6,055 bases of DNA from Pseudomonadota bacterium (GTDB lineage Bacteria; Pseudomonadota; Alphaproteobacteria; Rhizobiales; Kaistiaceae). The stretch is from assembly GCA_023392225.1 (NCBI GenBank), contig JAEVZM010000315.1, positions 1-6,055 on the forward strand, written 5' to 3'. Positions within the stretch are counted from its first letter, which is position 1. Every line of letters begins with the position of its first letter. Made by a program: the position numbers and the translations under genes. Below, piece by piece: positions 1 through 5,126 of the stretch. Under the pieces are notes generated by a model, which saw only the letters and a list, made by a program, of their open reading frames with translations, made no database searches and was not told the DNA's origin.

Positions 1-53
1 TAGCCGCGCGTCCCGGCCGCGCGCCGCGAGACGGGGGCGCGGGGCGCAGCCAT
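1..53 (-). CDS. Possible 5' end of a downstream ABC permease gene (partial)
   Basis: An ATG on the minus strand at 53-51 opens a frame without stops to the window edge, giving an 18-codon start that reads M-A-A-P-R-A-P-V-S-R-R-A-A-G-T-R-G. A short, basic, Ala/Pro-rich stretch is common as the cytoplasmic N-terminus of ABC permeases. The position is right, because permease genes usually follow the ATPase and binding-protein genes in PotABCD-type operons. There is no transmembrane segment in view and no good ribosome binding site: a hairpin lies immediately upstream, and the only GGAAG is about 14 bases away. High GC makes short open frames common, so this is a context-based guess. Confidence 0.3.
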   Translation of the reverse strand, partial: MAAPRAPVSRRAAGTRG

Positions 54-54
54 C

Positions 55-80
55 GGGACCGCCGGTTCTTCCGGCGGCCC
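55..80 (-). promoter_or_regulatory. GC-rich hairpin downstream of the binding-protein gene
   Basis: Arms at 59-65 (CCGCCGG) and 71-77 (CCGGCGG) pair perfectly around the five-base loop TTCTT. The stem extends through 55-57/78-80 (GGG/CCC) across one bulged A at 58. It lies 30 bases after the stop codon of the solute-binding gene. Read in the direction of that gene, no T-run follows, so it is not a typical intrinsic terminator. Similar stems after binding-protein genes can protect the upstream mRNA or reduce expression of the permeases. That role is inferred from position. Confidence 0.4.
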
Positions 81-109
81 CGCGACCGAGGTGGATGCAG
101 CCGCGTCGC

Positions 110-1393
110 TCACGCCGCGATGAACTCGTTCCACTTGGAGACCATGTAGCGGTCCTCGTCCATCACCGCGTTCCAGCAGGCGACGTGGCCCATGCGGTCG
201 TAGAACGAGCCGCCGTCGCGAACGGCGCCGGCCTTCTCCATGATCTTGCCCTCGGGGGACAGGATGTCCTCCTCGGCGGGCTTGCCTTCCATCCAGAAGC
301 CCCACTCGTTGGGGGTCATGTTCTCCTTGGCGGTGTCGAGCACGGCCGAGTAGTAGCCTTGGCGGTTGAGGTAGGCGCCGACCCAGCCCGAGAGGTACCA
401 GTTGATGTACTCCTAGGCGGCGTCGAGCTCGGCACCGGAGAGGTGCTTGGCGATGCCGAGGCCGCCGCCCCAGCTGCGGTAGCCTTCCGCGAGCGGCTGG
501 TACTTGCAGGCGATGCCCTTCGAGCGCACCGCCGCCACCGCCGGCGACCACATCGACTGGATCACCACCTCGCCCGAGGCCATCAGGTTGACCGACTCGT
601 CGAAGGTCTTCCAGAAGGCGCGGAACTGGCCGTCCTTCTTGGTCTTGATGAGGAAGTCGATGGTGGTGTCGATCTCCTCCTTGGTCATGTTGCCCTTGTC
701 GCCATAGGTGATGACGCCGGCCGACTCGCAGATCATCGCGGCATCCATGATGCCGATCGACGGGATGTTGAGGATCGAGGTCTTGCCCTTGAAGGCGGGG
801 TCGAGGATGTCCTTCCAGTTGGTGATCTCGCGACCGACGAGGTCAGGCCGGATGCCGAGGGTATCGGCGTTGTAGATGGTCGGGATGAGGGTCATCCACT
901 GGGTCGGCTCCTTGGCGAAGGTAGTCGACTCCTGGCCCTCGACGAAGCCGACGGTGTGCGGCGCCGTGCCCTGCGCGATCACCGATTCCGGCGTCAGCTT
1001 GCCGGTGATGAACAGCGGCACGATCTTGTCGAAGAGCTTGATCTTGGTGACGTCCATCGGCTGCATGACGCCGGCCGGGAACACCTTCTTGCAGATCCAG
1101 TACTCGATGTCGGCGATGTCGTAGGAATTCGGCTGGGTGACGGCGCGCTGGGCGGTCGCATCCGAGTCGAGCGCCGTCATCTCGAGGGTGATGCCGAGGT
1201 CGGCCTTGCAGCGCTCGGCGATGGCATTGAGGTTCGAGACGCCGGTGCCGAACTGGCGGAGCGTGATGTTCGACTGCGCCCAGATGGTCGGGAAGCCGGT
1301 GATGGCACCCGAGCCGGCAGCAAGACCCGCCGCCGCCGCCGTCCCCTTGAGGAGACCGCGCCGCGAGATGCCTTTCTTCTTTCCGTCCTTCAT
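110..1393 (-). pseudogene. Tat-exported ABC transporter solute-binding protein (PotD-like), interrupted by an in-frame amber stop
   Basis: This is the periplasmic ligand-capturing subunit of an ABC importer, of the spermidine/putrescine type (bacterial extracellular solute-binding family 1/PotD group). The 428-codon frame starts at ATG 1393 and has a twin-arginine signal at residues 10-16 (S-R-R-G-L-L-K), then an Ala/Gly-rich hydrophobic stretch and a likely cleavage site near W-A-Q (38-40). The mature part has the look of this family, including Y-N-A-D-T-L-G at 174-180, W-K-D-I-L-D-P near 193-199 and M-W-S-P-A near 281-285. Codon 327 (413-415) is TAG. The frame then continues for 100 codons to TGA at 110-112 with E-Y-I-N-W-Y-L-S-G-W and R-Q-G-Y-Y, family-like C-terminal sequence, so the whole gene was recently functional. 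Without readthrough the product is 326 residues and lacks part of its second lobe. The ATPase gene lies 31 bases upstream, probably in the same transcript. The ligand is not known; polyamine is the family default, and amino acids, sugars or other small solutes are possible. Confidence 0.85.
413..415 (-). other. In-frame amber (TAG) codon in the solute-binding gene
   Basis: The coding-strand context is GAC GCC GCC TAG GAG TAC ATC. Stop-free sequence in the same frame runs on both sides (416-1393 and 110-412), so no frameshift is involved. Relatives typically read A-Y-x-Y-I-N-W here, as far as I recall, so the original codon was probably tyrosine, and TAC or TAT to TAG is a single base change. 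The change creates CCTAGG (412-417), which contains CTAG, a tetranucleotide rare in many proteobacteria. That fits a new mutation or a sequencing error better than a long-kept site. Confidence 0.9.
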
Positions 1394-1402
1394 CAATCCG
1401 TT

Positions 1403-1408
1403 CTCCCT
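1403..1408 (-). promoter_or_regulatory. Ribosome binding site that fixes the start of the solute-binding gene
   Basis: On the minus strand AGGGAG lies nine bases upstream of ATG 1393. The reading frame stays open upstream to 1618, inside the ATPase gene. Only the start at 1393 has this site, and only this start puts the twin-arginine motif near the N-terminus, so the longer version is an artefact of high GC. Confidence 0.75.
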
Positions 1409-1424
1409 GTTGGCGCCCCTCCGC

Positions 1425-2414
1425 TCAGGCGGAGGCGGCGAGCTCGTGAATGTCGGTGGGATCGAAGGCGATGGCGGCCGACTCGCCCGCCGCGAAGGGC
1501 CGCGCGTAGAAGAGGTGATCGGGCACGACGGCGGTGAGCTCGCCGTCGGGCGCATCGAGCCCGACCAGCACGGTCGTGCCCTGGTACTCGACGTCGCGCA
1601 CCACGACGGGCCTGGCATCCGACGCCGAGGCCGGCAGCAGCCGGGTCCGGTCGGCGCGCACGCTCACCTTGCGGCCGTCGAGCGCGATGATGTTGTGGCC
1701 GCCCATGAAACGGGCGACGAACTCGGTGCGCGGCGTCTCGAACACCTCGCGCGGCGTGCCGGCCTGCTCGATCCGGCCGTCGCTCATCACCACCACCAGG
1801 TCGGCCAGCGCCATCGCCTCCTCCTGGCTGTGGGTGACGTGGATGAAGGAGATGCCGAGGTCGCGCTGGAGACGCTTGAGCTCGGCCCGGACCTTGATGC
1901 GGAGGAACGGATCGAGGGCCGAGAGCGGCTCGTCGAGGAGGAGGATAGAGGGATTGGTGACCAGCGCCCGGGCCAGCGCGACGCGCTGCTGCTGGCCGCC
2001 GGAGAGCTGCGACGGCAGGCGGTCGGCATAGGCCTCCATCGCCACCAGCTTGAGCATGGCGTCGGCCTTCTGGTGCCGCTCCGCCCGCTCGACGCCGCGC
2101 ATCTTCTGGGAGAAGGCGACGTTGTCGCGGACCTTGAGATGCGGGAACAACGCGTAGTTCTGGAACATCATGGCCGTGCCGCGAGCGGCCGGCGGCTGGT
2201 CGGTGATGTTCTCCGCGCCAAGCAGGATGTCGCCGCTGCTGACCGTCTCGTGGCCGGCGATCATGCGCAGCGTCGAGGTCTTGCCGCAGCCCGACGGCCC
2301 GAGCAGGCAGCAGTAGCTCCCCGCCCTGATCTTCAGCGAGATGTCCTCCACCGCCACGGTCTCGCCGTAGCGCTTGGTGACGGCGACGAGTTCAACGTCG
2401 GCAGGTTGCCGCAT
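1425..2414 (-). CDS. ABC transporter ATP-binding protein, PotA-like
   Basis: This is the cytoplasmic ATPase subunit that powers an importer of the spermidine/putrescine, iron and related class. The 329-residue length is normal for the family. All nucleotide-binding elements are present: Walker A G-P-S-G-C-G-K-T (39-46), Q-loop glutamine 85 in M-F-Q-N-Y-A-L-F-P-H, ABC signature L-S-G-G-Q-Q-Q (137-143), Walker B I-L-L-L-D-E (157-162), D-loop S-A-L-D (165-168) and switch histidine 195. The C-terminal part, about 245-325, fits the TOBE regulatory domain found in PotA/UgpC/MalK-type subunits. The start ATG at 2414 has GGAG at 2425-2422, seven bases upstream. A sigma-54 promoter lies directly before it, and the binding-protein gene follows after 31 bases. 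The importer class is firm; the transported solute is not, because ATPases of this family are very alike. Confidence 0.95.
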   Translation of the reverse strand: MRQPADVELVAVTKRYGETVAVEDISLKIRAGSYCCLLGPSGCGKTSTLRMIAGHETVSSGDILLGAENITDQPPAARGTAMMFQNYALFPHLKVRDNVAFSQKMRGVERAERHQKADAMLKLVAMEAYADRLPSQLSGGQQQRVALARALVTNPSILLLDEPLSALDPFLRIKVRAELKRLQRDLGISFIHVTHSQEEAMALADLVVVMSDGRIEQAGTPREVFETPRTEFVARFMGGHNIIALDGRKVSVRADRTRLLPASASDARPVVVRDVEYQGTTVLVGLDAPDGELTAVVPDHLFYARPFAAGESAAIAFDPTDIHELAASA

Positions 2415-2444
2415 GACCGATCTCCCGATGCGCCTATCTAGTGT

Positions 2445-2461
2445 GGCAAGCCCCGTGCCAA
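2445..2461 (-). promoter_or_regulatory. Sigma-54 (RpoN) promoter of the ABC transporter operon
   Basis: The minus strand reads TTGGCACGGGGCTTGCC, an exact match to the core consensus TGGCAC-N5-TTGC. The -24 GG is at 2459-2458 and the -12 GC at 2447-2446, ten bases apart as required. Transcription would begin near 2434, leaving about 20 leader bases with the GGAG ribosome binding site at 2425-2422 correctly placed before ATG 2414. If active, the operon needs an enhancer-binding protein such as NtrC bound upstream. I found no clear NtrC-type site in the window. The match and spacing are seen directly; activity is inferred. Confidence 0.75.
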
Positions 2462-2566
2462 CCGGTCGCGCCTCGGCTTTCGCCGGTATTCCCGCGCCTG
2501 TCCGCCGGACGCCTGCGACCCGCGGTTGATGCCGCGCACGGAAACTGGTCAGCGCGCCCTAAATGT

Positions 2567-2596
2567 GTGCAATCATCGTATACGATTACTGTGCAC
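2567..2596. promoter_or_regulatory. Dyad operator in the divergent region (core ATCGTATACGAT at 2575-2586)
   Basis: The core at 2575-2586 is a perfect 12-bp palindrome containing TCGT-AT-ACGA, which fits the GntR/FadR-type pattern TNGT-N2-ACNA. Outer arms GTGCA (2567-2571) and TGCAC (2592-2596) form a second dyad whose centre is shifted by one base. This is the most AT-rich spot of the divergent region. The core ends 12 bases before the proposed -35 box of the regulator gene and lies about 145 bases upstream of the sigma-54 start. Autoregulation by the adjacent GntR protein is the simplest reading. A site for the sigma-54 activator is the alternative. Confidence 0.55.
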
Positions 2597-2598
2597 GA

Positions 2599-2626
2599 TT
2601 GGCGCGGCCGGCGGCCGTGCTATCAT
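2599..2626 (+). promoter_or_regulatory. Sigma-70-like promoter of the GntR regulator gene
   Basis: A -35 box TTGGCG (2599-2604) and a -10 box TATCAT (2621-2626) are 16 bases apart, with an extended TGC just before the -10. Transcription would start near 2633, giving a leader of about 19 bases that contains the GGGAG ribosome binding site. The boxes are decent but not perfect, in a GC-rich background. Confidence 0.5.
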
Positions 2627-2640
2627 CCGCGGAGAGAGTC

Positions 2641-2645
2641 GGGAG
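2641..2645 (+). promoter_or_regulatory. Ribosome binding site fixing the GTG start of the GntR gene
   Basis: GGGAG lies six bases before GTG 2652. The frame is open further upstream to TTG 2526 and ATG 2529, but those starts would place the palindrome and the promoter inside the gene, and they add residues that do not resemble the family. Confidence 0.7.
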
Positions 2646-2651
2646 ACCATC

Positions 2652-3383
2652 GTGAGCCTGCGGGAAGCGAAGACCGGGCGGCCGGCAACCGGGGCATCGC
2701 CTTCGCCGCTGCGGAGCGAGCGGGTGCGCGCGGTCTATGCCAGCGTCCTGACCGCGATCCTCGACCATCGGCTGCCGCCCGGTACCCGCCTTCCCGAAGA
2801 CGAGATCGGCACGGCCTTCGGCGCAAGCCGGACGATCGTCCGCGCTGCGCTACAGGCTCTCGCCCACGAGCGCGTGGTCGTCATCGAGCCCAATCGCGGG
2901 GCCCATGTCGCGCAGCCCACCGTCGAGGAAGCACGCCAGGTCTTCGAGGTCCGGTCCCTGCTCGAGCCGCGGGCCGCCGCGCTGGCCGCAGGACGGGCGA
3001 GCAAGGCGGACATCGCCGCGCTGCGGCGCCATCTCAAGGAGGAGCAGGCGGCGCTCGCCAAGGACGATCGCCACCGGGCCATCGCCCTCTCCGCCGCCTT
3101 CCACATCCGCATCGCTGAGATCGCCGACCACCAGATCCTCGAGGGCTTCATCCGGGAGCTGACCTCGCGCTCCTCGCTGGTGGTGTCGCTCTACTGGCAC
3201 CGGCACGACACGATCTGCGAGCGCCACGCCCATTCGGCCCTCGTCGACGCGTTGGCGGCCGGCTCCGGCGAGCAGGCGGCGAACCTGATGCGAAGCCACC
3301 TCGTCGACCTGCTCTCGGGCCTCGACTTCAGCCGGCCGACCCCGGCGCCGCTGACCCTTGCCACGATGCTCGCGCAGCGCTGA
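2652..3383 (+). CDS. GntR-family transcriptional regulator, FadR/FCD subfamily
   Basis: This is a ligand-responsive DNA-binding regulator of 243 residues, a normal length for the subfamily. The N-terminal winged helix-turn-helix covers about 28-88, with L-P-P-G-T-R-L-P-E-D-E-I (41-52) followed by the recognition region A-S-R-T-I-V-R-A-A-L-Q-A-L (58-70) and the wing N-R-G-A-H-V (81-86). The C-terminal helical FCD domain spans about 95-222. Of the usual four metal ligands, His151, His194 and His216 are in place. The Asp of the D-x-x-F-H motif is replaced by Ser147, so metal binding may be altered or absent. FCD regulators usually sense carboxylates or sugar acids and repress neighbouring catabolic genes. 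The gene lies between a divergent transporter operon and a downstream catabolic operon, and both flanks hold FadR-type dyads, so it likely controls itself and at least the downstream operon. The start is GTG, chosen by the GGGAG site upstream. Confidence 0.9.
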   Translation: MSLREAKTGRPATGASPSPLRSERVRAVYASVLTAILDHRLPPGTRLPEDEIGTAFGASRTIVRAALQALAHERVVVIEPNRGAHVAQPTVEEARQVFEVRSLLEPRAAALAAGRASKADIAALRRHLKEEQAALAKDDRHRAIALSAAFHIRIAEIADHQILEGFIRELTSRSSLVVSLYWHRHDTICERHAHSALVDALAAGSGEQAANLMRSHLVDLLSGLDFSRPTPAPLTLATMLAQR

Positions 3384-3469
3384 CAAGTCTTCGACCGCCC
3401 GCCACCACTCCACCACCTGTCGGATCGCTACATAACTCGCGTACTCAGACGCGTCGAGCCGCCACGAGG

Positions 3470-3496
3470 TTGCGATTCCCCTCCCATTTCTGTAGT
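3470..3496 (+). promoter_or_regulatory. Possible promoter of the catabolic operon
   Basis: TTGCGA at 3470-3475 resembles a -35 box. TGTAGT (3491-3496) or TAGTCA (3493-3498) lies 15 or 17 bases further on as a weak -10. Either choice puts the -10 inside the inverted repeat at 3487-3509, so a bound repressor would block the polymerase. The boxes are poor matches, so confidence is low. Confidence 0.35.
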
Positions 3497-3509
3497 CACA
3501 CTACAGAAA
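3487..3509 (+). promoter_or_regulatory. Perfect inverted-repeat operator upstream of the catabolic operon
   Basis: The left arm TTTCTGTAGT (3487-3496) and right arm ACTACAGAAA (3500-3509) are exact reverse complements around the spacer CAC. The core TAGTCACACTA matches TNGTNNNACNA, the pattern known for FadR-subfamily GntR operators. The repeat ends 22 bases before the start codon of the first gene and overlaps the likely -10 region. The GntR/FCD protein encoded just upstream is the natural candidate to bind it. An RpiR-type regulator is an alternative, since TGTA...TACA dyads also occur in that family. It could also form an RNA hairpin if transcribed. Confidence 0.8.
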
Positions 3510-3531
3510 CTCGCATTCGAGGGGAGGCCCC

Positions 3532-4161
3532 ATGCCGACTTCATTCATTGATCCTGCCGCCTGCTCCATCGCCGCAGGCGGGGCCATGGCCGGCGCCACC
3601 GGCGCCAAGCGCACCCGCATCCGCGACCTCGCCGGCCTGTTCGCCGACGAGGCGGCCTTCGCCGCCTTGTCGGCAGCGAGGGGCGACGACATCGCCTATG
3701 GCGTCGACGAGTTCCGGCCCGCCCGGGTGGCGCCGCAGGAGCTGATCTTCGGCACCAGCACGCTGCAGCCCGGCCGCGTCGGCGACGAGTTCTTCATGAC
3801 CCGCGGCCATATCCACGTGAAGTCCGACCGGCCCGAGATCTATTACTGCCAGGAGGGCCAGGGCCTGATGCACATGGAGCTGCCCTCGGGCGAGACCCGG
3901 CCGGTCGAGATGGTGCCCGGCACCGTGGTCTACGTACCGCCCTACTGGATCCACCGCAGCGTCAACACCGGCACGACGCCGCTGGTCACCTTCTTCTGCT
4001 ACCCGGCCGACGCCGGGCAGGACTACGACATCATCGCCCGCGCCGGCGGCATGAAGACCCTGATCCTCGCCGACGGCGAGGGCTGGCGCGAGGCGCCGAA
4101 CCCGCGCTACCGCGGACGCGACGCCGCCGAGGTCGCCCGCTACACGGAGCCGGCGGCGTGA
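3532..4161 (+). CDS. Cupin-type phosphoglucose isomerase-like protein
   Basis: This 209-residue protein belongs to the cupin glucose-6-phosphate isomerase family (Pfam GPI, the type first described in archaea such as Pyrococcus furiosus), which interconverts an aldose phosphate and a ketose phosphate with a bound metal. The family signature is clear: L-Q-P-G-R-V-G-D-E-F-F-M-T (78-90), then G-H-I-H (92-95), P-E-I-Y-Y (101-105), P-G-T-V-V-Y-V-P-P-Y-W (129-139), H-R-S-V-N-T-G (141-147) and Y-P-A-D-A-G-Q-D-Y (157-165). His93, His95, Glu102 and His141 are the expected metal ligands. The start ATG 3532 has GGGGAGG four bases upstream; ATG 3586 is a weaker alternative that would cut conserved sequence. 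The gene ends in a GTGA overlap with the next start. In this setting the substrate may be a related sugar or sugar phosphate rather than glucose-6-phosphate. That is inference. Confidence 0.88.
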   Translation: MPTSFIDPAACSIAAGGAMAGATGAKRTRIRDLAGLFADEAAFAALSAARGDDIAYGVDEFRPARVAPQELIFGTSTLQPGRVGDEFFMTRGHIHVKSDRPEIYYCQEGQGLMHMELPSGETRPVEMVPGTVVYVPPYWIHRSVNTGTTPLVTFFCYPADAGQDYDIIARAGGMKTLILADGEGWREAPNPRYRGRDAAEVARYTEPAA

Positions 4162-5126
4162 CCCTTCCCGCTCTCACCCCCGCCACCCGGCCGACGCTCT
4201 ATTTCATCGGCGTCACCACCGGGCAGTCGTCGATCCTCAAGGTCTTCCCGCGCTGGTCCGAGGCGCTCGGCCTTGGCGCCGAAATCGTCGGCGTCGACCT
4301 GCCGCTCCATGCCCCGGCGGAGGACTACCGGGCCGTCGTCTCCTTCAAAAAGGACGACCCGCTGTCGAAAGGCGCGCTCGTCACCACCCACAAGATCGAC
4401 TGCTTCCGCGCCACCAGCGACCTGTTCGAGAAGATCGAGCCGCTCAGCGCGCTGATGGGCGAGATGAGCTGCATCGCCAAGCACGACGGCCGGCTCGTCG
4501 CCTCGGCCAAGGACCCGCTGACCAGCGGCCTCGCCACCGCGGCGATCGTGCCCGACGGGCACTTCGCCGACACGGGCGCGGAGGCGCTGGTGATCGGCGC
4601 CGGCGGCGCCAGCATCGCCATCACCTGGAACCTGATGCAGGCCGCGCGCGGCGCCGACCGGCCGTCGCGGATCATCGTCTCCGACATCGACCAGGGCCGG
4701 CTCGACGAGATCCGCCACATCCACGAGCGCTTCGGCGCCGACCTGCCCGTGACCTACGTGCTGGCCAAGAGCCGCGAGGACAACGACGCCCTCGTCTCGG
4801 CGCTGCCCGCCGGCTCGTTCGTGATCAACGCCACCGGCCTCGGCAAGGACGGCCCGGGCTCGCCGATCACCGACGCCGCGGTGTTTCCCGAGCGCGGCTT
4901 CGTCTGGGAGCTCAACTATCGCGGCGACCTCGTCTTCCTCCGCCAGGCGCGGGCCCAGGCGGCAAGCCGGCACCTCACGGTCGAGGACGGATGGGTCTAT
5001 TTCCTCCACGGCTGGACGCGGGTGATCGCCGACGTCTTCGCCGTCGACATCCCGACTTCCGGCCCCGGCTTCGAGCGCCTCTCCGACCTTGCCGGCGGTC
5101 GCCCCAACCCGGTGACCGCGGCATGA
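4158..5126 (+). CDS. Shikimate dehydrogenase-fold oxidoreductase (AroE-like, divergent)
   Basis: This is a soluble NAD(P)-dependent dehydrogenase of 322 residues, about 50 longer than typical AroE. The N-terminal substrate domain keeps the AroE layout: G-Q-S-S-I (22-26) in the place of the H-S-x-S-P loop, L-V-T-T-H-K (74-79) like V-T-x-P-x-K with catalytic-type Lys79, and A-K-D-P-x-x-S-G (117-124) with Asp119 as its partner. The nucleotide domain has G-A-G-G-A-S (147-152), acidic residues at the end of the second strand (S-D-I-D, 175-178), which suggests NAD rather than NADP, and N-A-T-G-L-G (224-229). The C-terminal stretch H-G-W-T-R-V-I-A-D-V-F (284-294) is not like housekeeping AroE. GTG 4158 overlaps the upstream stop by four bases and has GGAG eight bases before it, so translation is probably coupled. 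Its place between an isomerase and a hydroxyacid dehydrogenase argues for catabolism rather than aromatic amino acid synthesis. Substrate unknown. Confidence 0.82.
   Translation: MTLPALTPATRPTLYFIGVTTGQSSILKVFPRWSEALGLGAEIVGVDLPLHAPAEDYRAVVSFKKDDPLSKGALVTTHKIDCFRATSDLFEKIEPLSALMGEMSCIAKHDGRLVASAKDPLTSGLATAAIVPDGHFADTGAEALVIGAGGASIAITWNLMQAARGADRPSRIIVSDIDQGRLDEIRHIHERFGADLPVTYVLAKSREDNDALVSALPAGSFVINATGLGKDGPGSPITDAAVFPERGFVWELNYRGDLVFLRQARAQAASRHLTVEDGWVYFLHGWTRVIADVFAVDIPTSGPGFERLSDLAGGRPNPVTAA

Larger units (their letters stand above)
3384..3531. other. Intergenic region between the regulator and the catabolic operon
   Basis: These 148 bases hold no gene. No intrinsic terminator follows the regulator; the only stem is five base pairs (CGCGT 3438-3442 with ACGCG 3449-3453) and has no T-run. 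The right half carries a possible promoter, a strong inverted repeat and the GGGGAGG ribosome binding site (3521-3527). Readthrough from the regulator into the operon is therefore possible alongside its own promoter. Confidence 0.6.

Noticed and set aside
110..343. Separate small gene of 77 codons on the minus strand
   Set aside because: It is in frame with the solute-binding gene and is simply its C-terminal part read from an internal methionine after the amber codon; there is no independent ribosome binding site or promoter.
413..415. TAG as a pyrrolysine codon
   Set aside because: Pyrrolysine is confined to a few methanogens and certain other bacteria and is linked mainly to methylamine methyltransferases; nothing here suggests it, and the expected residue is an ordinary tyrosine.
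1329..1345. CCG/GCC triplet run as a microsatellite
   Set aside because: It encodes the alanine-rich hydrophobic part of the Tat signal peptide and is an effect of codon bias.
95..1537. 480-codon plus-strand open frame opposite the solute-binding gene
   Set aside because: It lies antisense to a clear Tat-exported binding protein, its product is Arg/Asp/Gly/Val-rich low-complexity sequence with no family motif, and high GC removes stops from antisense frames.
1394..1618. Upstream extension of the solute-binding gene to a start at 1618
   Set aside because: It would overlap the ATPase gene by almost 200 bases and bury the twin-arginine signal in the middle of the protein; the AGGGAG site supports the start at 1393.
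1137..2441. 434-codon plus-strand open frame opposite the ABC ATPase
   Set aside because: It covers a complete ATPase gene with all motifs on the other strand; its translation is typical antisense composition rich in His, Arg, Asp and Val.
2526..2651. Earlier TTG/ATG start for the GntR regulator
   Set aside because: The added 42 residues are not family-like and would run over the dyad and the TTGGCG/TATCAT promoter; GTG 2652 has a proper GGGAG site.
3438..3453. Short stem after the regulator gene as an intrinsic terminator
   Set aside because: Only five base pairs with a six-base loop and no T-run follow, and it lies 55 bases after the stop codon.
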